From: JBDRNE01 sp043812935
Lineage (GTDB): Bacteria; Omnitrophota; Gorgyraeia; Tantalellales; Tantalellaceae
Reading direction: 5' to 3'
Assembly: GCA_043812935.1 (NCBI GenBank)
Contig: JBDRLO010000024.1
Coordinates: 32,733-96,732 of the forward strand
DNA: 64,000 nucleotides
Part shown: positions 35,634-47,400 of the stretch, in pieces
Layout: every line of letters begins with the position of its first letter
How positions within the stretch are numbered: the first letter of the stretch is position 1
The notes under the pieces: generated by a model
What the model saw: the letters and a program-made list of their open reading frames with translations, nothing else
Database searches by the model: none
What the model was told of the DNA's origin: nothing
Made by a program: the position numbers and the translations under genes

Positions 35634-36137
35634 TTAATATCGTTTAGGGGGTTTATAAGTTTTTGGAACCTTTGGCGGTGTATAGGTTTTTGGTATTTTA
35701 GGTAATCTTGGAGTGCTTTGAGTTTGCTGGCGAAGCATTCTTTGGGTTCTGTTGAAGTTTTCAACTTGTTTTAGTGCCTTGAGTTGACGTTGGGTTCGTT
35801 GAAAATTTTTCCAGGAAACTTGGCTGTTAACGGATTTAAGTAAAGTAAAAAGAGTGTCCCGGTCAACTGAATCTATCGGTAGGCCATTATATTCAAAAGT
35901 TGTTATTCCCTCTTCATTTGTTATGCTTTTTATGCCCGGTGTTGTGGCAAGAATGTCAGGATTGTATTTGAATATGCCTTTTAATCGTGAAACGATTTCC
36001 TCTTTTTTAAGTTCAGGTGTTTCTGTTTCTGAAGAATCGGCAGTATTATCAGTTGTTTCTTCCGAAAAAGATAAATTTATATTGAATGAAGAAACTATAT
36101 AAAACACGATAATTACCGTGAGCATGAATTTTTTCAT
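35634..36137 (-). CDS. Small secreted protein with proline/lysine-rich tail
   Basis: A 167-residue exported protein with a signal peptide (MKKFMLTVIIVFYIVSS, cleavage near SFS/EE at about 25), an acidic Thr/Ser linker, a folded middle of about 80 residues, a Gln/Arg-rich stretch, and a C-terminal tail repeating PKIPKTYTPPKVPKTYKPPK. Such a basic PK-rich tail suggests binding to peptidoglycan or another polyanion, or a spacer across the wall; this is inference. It lies 19 nt after the Lgt-family gene and is likely in one operon with the large proteins. Confidence 0.65.
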   Translation of the reverse strand: MKKFMLTVIIVFYIVSSFNINLSFSEETTDNTADSSETETPELKKEEIVSRLKGIFKYNPDILATTPGIKSITNEEGITTFEYNGLPIDSVDRDTLFTLLKSVNSQVSWKNFQRTQRQLKALKQVENFNRTQRMLRQQTQSTPRLPKIPKTYTPPKVPKTYKPPKRY

Positions 36138-36156
36138 AGAACTCCTATTTTTTAAT

Positions 36157-36936
36157 TTACGATATATTTTTATTTTTACGACGAAGTAGTAATACTGAGA
36201 GCAGGCATAATAAACTTACAATACAAATACTGAGCATGGTTATTTGCGATAATGTCAGCCAATGCCATATTGTAATACTGTCAATTCGCAAAAGCTCAAC
36301 AAAAAAACGAAAAAAACCATACATGCAGAATGTGCCGAAAAAAATGGCGCCGGGAACATGATTTTTTTTGTAAAAATGGCGCATAAGAAAAAATATAATT
36401 GCCAGAAAAATGATTGAATATGCCTGTGTCGGATGGCTTGGAACGATCGGCGGAGGCATGGTTTTAAAAGCAACTGCCCATGGTAGTGTTGAAGGTTTGC
36501 CATAGCAGCAGCCGTAAGACAGGCACCCTATCCTGACAAATAACATTTGAATGATAATAAACGGTGCCGCATAGTCAGCTGTAATGAGAAAGCTTATACG
36601 TTTTTTTCGGAATTTTGTAAATATCACGAGTGCCAGGACTTCAAACGCAAACGCTCCAAGAGAAGCATACCCCACACGGCGGAACATATATTTAAAAGAA
36701 GGGTATCCTGCTTCCTGTATAGCCTGCCAATGCAAAAATGAGAATAAAACCTTTGATCCTAAAAGCCCCATGTAACCCATTAAAATACCGCATAGAAAAA
36801 TACCGATGCGGCTTATGGGAAACATTTTCGGCCGGTTAAGAACCGCAAGGGCTATTGCGATTATAGCACCCGCAAGGAGACAAACATCCCATGTAGGGAC
36901 ATGAAAGCTTGTCCCCTCAAATAGTGTTGGAAACAT
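36157..36936 (-). CDS. Lgt-family prolipoprotein diacylglyceryl transferase-like protein
   Basis: A 259-residue polytopic membrane protein with about seven helices. Lgt-like features are FVRIGCLSYGCCYGKP (R135, G137) at the position of the canonical RxGN motif, then VPSHPTQAY with H168 (HPTQ) and RFFVELLR (R210, E214). The canonical Asn of GRxGNF is replaced by Cys, and an extra GCCYG cysteine pair is present, a variant common in Lgt paralogues. It may transfer a diacylglyceryl group to a lipoprotein Cys or act on another substrate. Location inside the giant-protein cluster suggests a dedicated role, which is inference. Confidence 0.8.
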   Translation of the reverse strand: MFPTLFEGTSFHVPTWDVCLLAGAIIAIALAVLNRPKMFPISRIGIFLCGILMGYMGLLGSKVLFSFLHWQAIQEAGYPSFKYMFRRVGYASLGAFAFEVLALVIFTKFRKKRISFLITADYAAPFIIIQMLFVRIGCLSYGCCYGKPSTLPWAVAFKTMPPPIVPSHPTQAYSIIFLAIIFFLMRHFYKKNHVPGAIFFGTFCMYGFFRFFVELLRIDSITIWHWLTLSQITMLSICIVSLLCLLSVLLLRRKNKNIS

Positions 36937-37075
36937 AGGAAACCTTTCTTTTCTTTGTAGCTAGTATATACGATGTTCTTGTATTTGTCGAGTTTAGCCA
37001 AAGAAATTTTTATTATATATTGAAAATCAAGCCTATTTTTCAAAATATAGTTATTTTTAGTTTTTTTGGTTAATT

Positions 37076-38248
37076 TTATGCGCTTATATCCACATGGAAC
37101 AGGTTATCAATGAATTCGCGTATGGTTTCTGAAATGCGCAGGCGTGAGATGTTTTCAAGCGCGGTGAATACCTGTTTCAAACGGCTCAATGTGTTTTCGG
37201 AACATTCAATTGCTATGATATGCGGAGATTTTCCGGAATCTGTATAACGTTTTAAAAGGTTTGCGGCGGCTATCATTGGTATAATACGGTTAAGCCTTTT
37301 CCCTTCCTCGTCTTTTGTCAGGATATTTTTACCAATTATGACATAACTGGGGGTGCCTGGTTCCCCGTTGATTTGTAAAGATTTAATCAGCTGATTTGTT
37401 CCGGTATCGGATTCAGGCGAAACAATGGAAACTGCAAATGGTAAAATTTCCGGGATTTTTTCTTCTTTCTTTTTGATTTTTAAAGCTGTATTTATTGCGC
37501 CGACAATATCTTCTGTGCCGTCCGGAATTGTAATATCTTTTGGATCCAATATAATGACGTTTTCAAGCAGAATAAGTTTTGATGCTGTATTTAACGGAAG
37601 AGGCGCGTTTGGATTATTAATAATCGAAACATAAAAATCGTTATGCGCAAATTTTTCTATTTCCGGAAGCATGGTATTTATATCAATGCAGGGGAGTCGA
37701 CTGTCTATAACAATTGCTTTCGGAATTTTGGGCATTAAGGTAAGAACTCTGTTTATTGTTTGACCCGTCCTAATATCCTCTTGTTCTGCCGCAATTTTCC
37801 TGTGTTTAAGAGCAATATTCGCGAATGATACATTGGGATTGTTTCTTAAATAATTGATGAATCGTGTGTGAAAGGCAAGAAATGTGTCAATACCTTTGTC
37901 TTTTTTGTGCATTGTGCCGGCTGTATGAGCATCAATGGAAACGCCGATAGCCTCATTGTAACTTTCAAGCCAAGGTTCCGTATCATTCGGGTTAACGGAG
38001 GGTTGTTCTTTGGGTAACTCCGGCTGTGTATTTGAAAAAACATCGGAATTATATGTATCAAAAATTGATTCGAGAATATCATGCCGCTTTTCGTCAGGAA
38101 GTGCTTTTTCAAGTATTTCCCGCATCTCACTACGGGTTCTATTTTTTAATTTTCCTAAGGTGTCTCTAGAAAAACCGCCCAGATATGGATTGACAAGGTA
38201 GGGATATATGTTCGCCAAAGCGACGAGATCGGAATGTTTATTTGTCAA
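37076..38248 (-). CDS. 390-residue protein sharing the giant protein's C-terminal domain
   Basis: A soluble-looking protein of unknown function with no signal peptide. The last 190 residues align with the last 190 of the giant protein: KAIVIDSRLPCIDINTMLPE with QAIVYDLRDVPEDVLTRILP, LLKRY...IIAIECSEN with ILKRY...VVAVECSEN, and the closing helix RLRISETIREFI with RLNINDEITEKI. The alternating beta/alpha pattern suggests a Rossmann-like fold. The start is TTG overlapping the stop of a 13-codon upstream frame; no ATG lies upstream in frame before a stop. It is likely co-transcribed with the giant gene 177 nt upstream. Confidence 0.75.
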   Translation of the reverse strand: MTNKHSDLVALANIYPYLVNPYLGGFSRDTLGKLKNRTRSEMREILEKALPDEKRHDILESIFDTYNSDVFSNTQPELPKEQPSVNPNDTEPWLESYNEAIGVSIDAHTAGTMHKKDKGIDTFLAFHTRFINYLRNNPNVSFANIALKHRKIAAEQEDIRTGQTINRVLTLMPKIPKAIVIDSRLPCIDINTMLPEIEKFAHNDFYVSIINNPNAPLPLNTASKLILLENVIILDPKDITIPDGTEDIVGAINTALKIKKKEEKIPEILPFAVSIVSPESDTGTNQLIKSLQINGEPGTPSYVIIGKNILTKDEEGKRLNRIIPMIAAANLLKRYTDSGKSPHIIAIECSENTLSRLKQVFTALENISRLRISETIREFIDNLFHVDISA

Positions 38249-38286
38249 GTCCTGTATCTGGGCGGTTTTTCTGCCGTTTCCAGCAT
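38245..38286 (-). CDS. Possible 13-codon leader peptide
   Basis: Minus-strand ATG at 38286 opens a 13-codon frame (MLETAEKPPRYRT) whose TGA overlaps the TTG start of the 390-residue gene as TTGA. GGGAGGT (38308-38302) lies 15 nt upstream, longer than ideal. It could couple translation to the weakly initiated TTG gene, or it could be the remnant of a shifted N-terminus. Evidence is thin. Confidence 0.3.
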   Translation of the reverse strand: MLETAEKPPRYRT

Positions 38287-38425
38287 GTTCTCTGTTGTTT
38301 TACCTCCCTGCATATTAAAAAATATATGCGGTCGTTTATCGGAAACTTTATGTTCAAAATCTTCTTTATTTCTAACAACAATTTACTTACAATAAAAAAA
38401 ACCATCAAACTAAAAAACTAAACGA

Positions 38426-41400
38426 TTATAATGATCTGGTGGTTTGAATGATGGCGCTGATCTTTTCCGTGATTTCGTCGTTGATGTTTAGGCGTGTGAT
38501 CACGGTTAAAATGATATCCATAAGGTTGCGAATCTTTTGCAGTATGTTTTCTGAGCACTCCACTGCTACCACATTTGTCTGTTTTTCTTTGGATAGGTAT
38601 CTTTTTAGGATACTTGTAAGCGCCATAACCGGAAGCATATTCAAGATGTGTTCGGTTTCAGCGTCTTTTTTGTCCACAACACTCCTGCCGGCAATAATAA
38701 AATTGGCTTTTTCTGCCGCAGGGCCCTCAAGGTGTGACAGAAATCCTTCCGCCATGGATTCGGTCGTGACGACCGACATTGCCGCAAACGGTAAATCATC
38801 GATCCTGAGTTTCGCAAGCAGAAAGTCTCTTGCCTGGCGGACAATGGGTCGCGCGGGGTCAATACCCGTTAAGTGTGTAATATTGTCCGGCAATATGAAT
38901 TCACCTATCGCTTTTTGCATACGGTTTTCCTGATCGATCAGGCACATATATACAGTTGGGTTTGCTTCTGCCAATCGTTCAACCGCAGGCAGTATACGGG
39001 TAAGGACATCTTCTGGTACGTCTCTCAAGTCATATACAATTGCCTGATTCTTCGGTATAAAGTCTTTGGTCAGCAGTATGGATAGGTTCTTGGCGAGTTC
39101 TTCCTCTACTGTTTCCGCCATCGCGGTATTTTCAGTATTATTCAGAAGTTGTTTTCGTATTATATTCTTCAGTTCATACGGAAGTAATCCTATGCTTTCG
39201 AAAAAGTCTATATCTTTATTTAAAAGCTTTAATTGAAATGTTTTCTCTTCTGTCTCTGCCATTTCTTTACCGTTGTATTCCTGCTTTCCCTCTAATGCCA
39301 TTTGTAGATAATAACTTAAACCCTCTGTTCCAAAGATATCCTTATTATTTTTGTAAAGCGGAGTCTCAAATAAATCATTTAATTCAGGATGATTAACACT
39401 GAAGTAATTTTTTATTTGCTCTATTTTTTGAGGACCCAAATCATTATGTATCGAATGAATAAATTCGTGGATAAATGGTCCAACATCTGTACTGATATAA
39501 GCACGTTGGTATATTGAATCTATGTCACAAAACGCTCCGCCCTCTTGACTATATATAACATATTGTTGCGATATGTTGGCATCAAAACCCTTTTCAAGCA
39601 TAAATAAAAGAAATTTCTTAATAACAGGCTGGGCAGTAAGACTTTTTTTAAATTCTTTCCAATCTGTTTCGTTTTCTATCCATGAACTACAAATAGTAGG
39701 CTGAAAGTCAGCTTGCGCAGGAACCATTTCAGAAGTTTTGGATTCTATAAAAGTTGCAATTTTATCAGAATACTCATTCGGTAATTGATAATATGGTGTG
39801 CGAATACCATTAAGTGCAGTTTCTCCGAAGACAACCTCTTCCTCTACTTTCATTGCAATGTTCTTAATCTCATCATTTGAGTAGAAAACCATAAAATATA
39901 CCTCTCCTCCATCAGCAAGATTACCACTATACACGAGTATACGGCTATACGCACTATGTCGGTATTCATCTAAATATTCAGCTTTAAAGAAGTTAACATG
40001 GTTAAAAAACTTTTCAATAGATTGAATGCTTAATTCACCATCTGGTATTCCTGTTATCCATTTTCGTAAAATAGTTGCAGCGGATTCGTTGTAACGCAAT
40101 TTATTTAAAAGCTTTTCTTCACGGCTATCGTCAATGTCTGTGTCTTTTTCTTCTGTTTCAATCAAAAGATCAGGATCATAATTATTCGCGAACGCTCCTA
40201 TCCGCGCATCTATTGTGTTGTTGACGGGAGTTTCTCTTACAAGTTCTGTTGTAAGCGTTATCATAGCATTTTTAAGGCGGTCTTGCCTCATTCTGCTTAT
40301 TGAGACAGAGTCCAGTTGCGCTAAATACGGGTATTTTTTCACAAAAGCTGTTCGCCTTACGTATTTTACAATATCATTTATGTTGTTTGCTAAATCCTGC
40401 GGAGACATGTCAATTAGAAATGTGGAGATTCCTGCTTTCGCAGGAATAACAGGTACTGGTTTCTTAACAATCGTAAATTCTATATCCGGATAATCCGAAG
40501 ACAGTTGTTTCAGTGCATCTTTGTTAATTTCGACAATACCGACGATTGGTCGAGACGGTTTTTCCGAGACAAAAGGTTCTATAACCGGTTTCTTTTCCCG
40601 AGGGTCAATTTCCCCATAAGAGATGGTTGTTTTACCTGTGACAATGTTCGTTACAAATGCAAAAAGGTTTACGATTAAATGAACAAAAAACGCGGTTGTA
40701 AAAACTGCGGCAATTAACCAGCCGAAGTTCAATGTTGCGAAATATGGTAAAACAAATATGTTTACAGCAGCTATGAAAGCGGCAGTACTTTGTCTTTCGT
40801 TTTTATGAAAGTAGACGAAACATATACCCGCACAGGTTAAAGTGGCAATCATGATTCCTATTTGAGGCATAAGGCTCAGGTTAAACAATCGTGCTATGGA
40901 AACTGTTAATGAAACTGGAAGTGTTGCAAACAAAATGCTTTCTTTAATTGGTTTTAATAAAACCGGTTTCCAGCCGTAACTCATAATTTCCCATGTTTTC
41001 CACCAAAAGGTGTCTCCGGTTTCCAGCCCCATTTCGTAACGCGCGTCGTCTATAAAACGTGAGTAAGGCGTTTCCTTACGCATTGCCGTAAATATGTGCC
41101 ATGCGGCTGTTTTGTCGCCTTTTAGGGTATATAAATGAATAAGCAGACGTTGGCTTTTTTCTTTGTAAGTGCCGGTTAATGTTTTATACAAACATTGCAG
41201 GGCTTCAGAGTTATTGTTTAGGGCAAGGTTAGCAATCGCAAGGCTAAAATACATTTCTTCTTCCTTTTTTGTTTTTGTGAGAGCTAAAGGAAGTGTGTCC
41301 AGATCGTTTGTTAACATATTGCGGTACCTGCGAAAAAAATGAGTTCGAGTTGATTTTTCTCTTATTCCGGGTAGAAAAATTAATTTTTTCTGATGCAACG

Positions 41401-44400
41401 ATTGTTCAATATAATCTATAAAACTATCTGAGAGTTTTTCATTGAAATATTCAAGTAAAGAATATACAAAGAGTTCGTTCTCTTTTTTTTGTCTGTGCCG
41501 TGCGAAGAATACGGACATTAGCACATGAAACTTGCCGTCTGTCAGAAAGAAGAAATCTATGAGTTCTTTCGCGAGCACGGGGTTGAATGTTTTTTGAGAA
41601 ATTTGTATAAGACTCAGCAACAAAGCCTTATCGGCAATTAAATTACTTTTCAGGGATTTAATTTTTGTGGGATCAGTATTTTCAAGAGTTTCATTTGAAA
41701 GCAATGTTTCATATAAAGTTTTTACACAAATTTCAAGAACTTTGTCTGTTTCAGCATTATATGGAAGTGTTTTTATGAGAAACAGACAAGTATCAACAAT
41801 TTTTTTGTTGTTATCCTGCGTGTTCCAGAATGAAAACAGTTTATTTAAGATTTCGGGTAAATTATCCAGAAGTTCAGGGTTTTCCAGTTCTCGTGCGCCG
41901 AATTCTTTAAAGAATTTTAGGAATTTGCTATAGTTTTGCTTAATCTTATTATCCCTTTTTAAACGGGCGCTTTTCAAACGTGATTCTCTTTGTTTCTGCG
42001 GTTCTTTTTCATCTGATTTGCGGGATTCTTCAAGGTATTCTTCTTCAGCACAGCCTGCAATTTTCATATATGCATGTACTGTTTCAGCTGTTTTTTGATT
42101 CGCGCGTATAATGCTGTTATAGTCTTTACGCAAAAGGGCTAGGTTTTTCTTTTTGAGCTGAAGAAACTGTGTCAGGTCAGATAATTTTTTATTGCCGGAG
42201 TCAAGTTCTTTAACTTTTTCTAAAAGGAGCTTTGCTTCTAGAAGGTTGTTGTTTTTGAGAGCCTTTTCTGCCGCGTCGAGGATGAAGATTACTGCGGGTT
42301 TTATCTTGCTTCCCCCGATATATCTAGTCGTTAATTCGAATTTTTTCGAGAGTTCAGCATTTCTTTTTAAATGTATCTCGGTTCTATTGAGAAGGTTTTC
42401 AACTTGTTTCAGGCGTACATTTCTTTCAGCTTCTTTCTTTTTAATTTCATTTGATATGGTTCTACCGGCGTTTTCACGTTCTTCCCTCATATACGGTCTT
42501 TCAAGAACCTTCTTATCCCGTGAACTTAAAAGGTTTTCTTTGCTGTTTGTTAATGACCGTATTTCTCTGGCAATATTTTCCTGTTTTTGTTTATCTTTAG
42601 TGGTTTTTAATTTGTTTTCCAGTTTTGTTATTTTAGTTTTTGTATTTTTTCGGTTTTCAATAAACTTGGCAAGTTTTTCCTGGCAGTCCGCGGATTTCAT
42701 TATTCCGGTTTCGATTCTTTTCTTTAAATTTTTAATTTCAGAAATCAGATTAGCCGTAATAGTTTTTGCGCGGGCATCGAAAGTTTTGTGCTCTGATGTT
42801 TCGATTTCTTTCAGAAGTTTTTCCGCGTCGTCAAATTTTCCTGCCTCAAAATAAGCATTTGCAAGCACAAATTTTCTTCCGGGCAAGGGATCAAGGTTAA
42901 CTGCTAAGTCAAGATACTTTATTTTATCGTCCGGGGTTTTTTGTTTTTGTGCTAAATCATGATAAATGTTTGCCATTTCTATAGATTTAATAGTAGTTAC
43001 GGCAGAGTCAAGTTCCATTGCTTTTTCATGTTGTTCTAGCGCGCGTTTTTTAAATTTTGCGTTTTCTACCCTGTTTTCCAGCAGTTCGCTTTCATATAAT
43101 GCCAAGTCGCGAAGGCCTAGCCTTGCAATTGTGCAGTTTTCATTTATCCATAACGCTCGATAAAACGCGTTTTCCGCGCCAGTCAGGTCATTGTTTCTAA
43201 GGAAAATCAAACCTGTAAGAACAGTAAGACGTGCAAGTAGCATCGTATTCTTACGCTGCGATTTTGCAGACATGTCATTAAACAGTTTTTCAAGCGAATC
43301 CATGAGTTCAGTTACACTATCGAAAGTTAAAAATTCCGGTGCTAGACGGTATATTTTCTCTAAAAGGCTGATTCTCTTTTCTATGAAAGACGCTGTCTGT
43401 TTACCGGATTGCGGCAATAGTGCCGAGTATTCAATGGCCTCTTCGCATATTGTAGCCAGTTCAGCATTAAAATCACTGTCTTCTTTCAGTTTTTCGTCAC
43501 TTTGTGCGGCTTTTTCCATGCTGGTAAGAGCATTAGTGAAGAATTCTTCACTTTTCTCCGGTTGTTTCATTCTAGAGTTAAGTTCTGCAAGTTCCACTTC
43601 TGTCCGGGCAGTATATCTGTGCAGACCGGCTGTATTGTAACCAAGTTTTTCTGCCTCTTTAAAGTATGCCAACGCTTTGTAAAAGTTGTTTCTTTCATAC
43701 ATTTCAATGCCTAGCCTGAAAATAATTTCAGAATCTCTTTTTTTGCTGCGCCACATATAAAATTTTGCGAACCCAAAATGCCAGCGCGCCATTATTGTTT
43801 TTCTAGCGTTTTTTATTTGGGTTACAATATTCCGAAAGAATTTATGCGGCGTTATTGATTCTTTCTGAGCTGTGTCCATATATCCCAGGATCATATGAGC
43901 GTACTCGCGGCAGGATTTTAATTTTTTAAGTTTTTTGAGGTTTTTTGTAAAATTGTTCCAGAAACGTGTCGCATATCCTTCGTTTCTGTAAAATCCGGCG
44001 TTTATTTGCGCAGCTATAAGTTTTAATATTTCAGCTTTATCCTCAGGGCTAAGTACGTTAGATCCGAAAACGTTCTTATTAATAATGTCCTGAACACCAA
44101 TAAAATCGAGGCCATTAAGTTCAAATTCCTTTGTGAGAATGGCGGATGTTGCTTTTTTGAGATTTTCCGATGAAAGCGTTATGATTGCGGCGAATTTGTT
44201 TGCATTAATGAGGTTTTGCATTTCCAGAGGTATCTGAGTATCTGTTTTTTCAAGTTCTACCAGTTTTTCGGTCAGAGAACAGAATAGTTCGACAAATTTT
44301 TCAGCGAATCTAAAATCGTATACTAGAAGTAAAGCCTGGCGCAGATACTCAAACCCGCGTTTAACGTTTTCCATGTCATCTGCTGTTATGCATATTTTTG

Positions 44401-47400
44401 TGAGCAGAAAATATAGTTGTATCAGTTCATCCTCAGAAAGTGCGGAGGCTTTAAGTTTGATATATCTTTGAAGGTCGGTTCCTTTTAGTTCGTTTCTTTC
44501 AAGTTCTTTTATTTCCAGTTTTTCGTTTTCAAGTTTTTCAAGGATTTCTTGTGCCTCGTTAGTCCTTTGTTTAGAAGCTTCTTTAATGTCTTTGCCCAAA
44601 AGTATTTCAGCTAAGATAAGTTTAGCGCTGCTTTCATAATTGCCTAAGAGCCGTACCTTTTGGCTGATTAGCCATTTTAAAAGTGCGATTATTTGTTCAG
44701 GGGTTTGAGTCTCCTTCATTTCGTCTTTCAACATATAAAACAGCCGGAAATTTTCATCGGGAGTATTTGGTATTGCACCTGCGAGATTACTGATTTCGTT
44801 GTCAAGTTTTGCTATCGCGGTCTTTAACTCGCCATGTTCTTCTTCAAGCACATCCTGTATATCTTTTTTCGCCGGCATGCTTTCATATTTTGCTAAAAGT
44901 TTCTTCTGTCGTTCAAATTTAGTTCTAAGTTTTTCTACTTTTTCTGCTTTTTCAGCCATTTTTAAGAGTTTGTTTCGTTTTAAAGCTTCATTTTGTTTTA
45001 TTGTTTTTAACGGGCGGTATTTCTCTGTTTTCGAATCTTTTTTAATTTCCAGTTCATTGAGTTTTTTATGATGTTCAATTGCTTTTGAAGGATTTTGAAC
45101 ATTCGGTACATTGCTTTCATATATTTCAATTAGTTTTTTGTGCGCTGTAATGGAATCAGCATCGTCAAGTCCTTCATTCGCAAGCGCTTTTTCCAGGTCA
45201 TCAGCTATTTCCTGTTTTTTATCCAGGTAAGTTTGGACGTAAATCCGCGCTCTTTCAAAATATGCTTTTCCATTGGATGGGTTCAGCGCGAGAGCTTCTT
45301 CATAGTATGCTTGTTTTTTTTCTACGTTCGAGAAACTTTCTGCTCGCAGGACATATGCTTCAGATAAAGTTTTTGTGACGTCCGGCGCGTTTTCCCTGTT
45401 TCGAAGTGTTTGCATGATGAGTATCGCTTCAATTAAAGCAGGGGTTCTGCTTGATGGATTGTCGAGAGATTTTGCGTATTCGATAAGTGCCTTTGCAAGT
45501 TCAAACCGCGCGGCATAGCGTGCTTTTTTGCGGATACTAACAGGCGCTCTAAACCGGCGGTGCTGTTTCACTATTTTTTTGCATAGTGAAGCATTAAGTT
45601 CGTCTAGCGGGGATAAAAGACGGCTGCGTTTGGGTTCATCAGTTATATTTTCAGCATGCTCTTTTGCAGAGGCAATATTACTTTTTATTCCTTCCAGTTC
45701 CGGCAGAACCAGTGAAGGCGGGAAATAACTGCTTCTTATTTTATGCACAAAAGTGCCAAATCGCCATTTTAACTTGTTTTTTATGCGAATAGTCAAAGCT
45801 TCTACCAGTTCTGCTTCTATTTTTTTCTGTCTTCTTTTGACATCTTCTCTTTTGTCTGTACCAATAATTTCTTTTAGGTTTATATCTTTTACCGCCTGGT
45901 CGGCCAACATGATAATTGTTTCGTTGTCTTTCAACTCACGCGCAAAGCTAAGAGCTTCTTCATAAAGCACAATATCCTGGGGATCAGCTTTAATAGCTTT
46001 ACGGAAATATTCAATGGTTTTGTTTTTATCGTCTATCGGCATAAAAACCACATATTTGTAGATAAGATGTCCTATGATGTATCCGGCTAAAATCAGTGCT
46101 AATATGCCTAAAAGCATGGTTGTGTAAGGCAGGTATTTAAGCATAACTGTAGTAACAGGATTTGTTAATCTGCTGCTGAACGGCACTAAATCCAAATGTA
46201 CGATTCTCTTTATGTTTATTGCCAATAAAGCTAACGATGTTAGTATGCCAAATGTTATTAAACGTTTGATTTCAATATCGCGAAAATATTTTTTTCTGTA
46301 ACACCGAGCTAAATCCGTACAAATTTCTTTGGAATTATCTCCTAATTTTTCGCATTTCACGAGATCAGGAATGGCTTTTGTAAACTTGTTATTCGCGATT
46401 AGGATTTTTGACCTTACTCGTCTTAATCTTTGTTCAACTGTATCAAGCGCATCTGGCGTACGTTTCTTTCTTCTAAACGATAAAAACTTTCTGATTTTGG
46501 AAAATTTTAACCATTTAAGAGCATAATCCAGTTCAGGTAGAATAATATTGTCCGAGTTTTCCATCAATTCCAAAATTTCGGATCGCAAAGCCAAAGTATC
46601 TGCTTTTAGGGGCAGAACTATTTCAGCATTTGTGACTGCCGTGCGGGCCTCGGCAAGCTGTAGCCGCGCGTTGTCACTATTTCCTTTTTCTTTTTCTTCT
46701 TCATATTTTTTCTTATGTGCTTCTGCAAGTGCAATATATGTTTTGTGCAGTTCTATGGGTTGGTAGCGTTTTCTGTGCACATCTATTATGATCTGGTGCG
46801 CTTTGAAATCAGAAGGGTCTTTCTCAATGGCTTTTTTGCTTTCCGAGAGAGTTTTATCAAAGTCTTTAAGTTCAAAATATATTTGGGCAAGAGCAAGATG
46901 AACTGCCGCGTTATCAGGATCCAGTTTTGCGGCTTCTTCCCCGATTTCAAGCACGTCGAGTAATTGTTCAACTTTTTGGTTTTTATCATCTTCGTCTTCT
47001 TTTAGATAGTCCTCAATATGGTTTTGCCAAAGACTGGTTTCTATTTTGTCAACCACGTATTCTGAAACATTTTGCGGGAATTCATGATCTAATATTTCAT
47101 TCTTAACGTTTTCTCTAACAGGTATAATTCTGCCTGGTTCTGTTGCTGGAACAGATAACGGCATTATTTCGTCCTGATCTGCCAGAAAAACTTTCTTTTT
47201 TTCATCTTTCATTTCATGCCAGGAATCTTCTTTCTTATTTATGTGCCGATTCTTTAAGTTGTTGTACAATTTCTCAAGAGTTTCAATAAGCGGTTCAATT
47301 TTAGTTTTGTTTTCGCCTGTACCTCTCAGGATTACAGTTGAGAGTGTTGCTTTTGGATTGCGCACTTCTGATAAACGGGAGAATTTAAATACGTCTTTTA

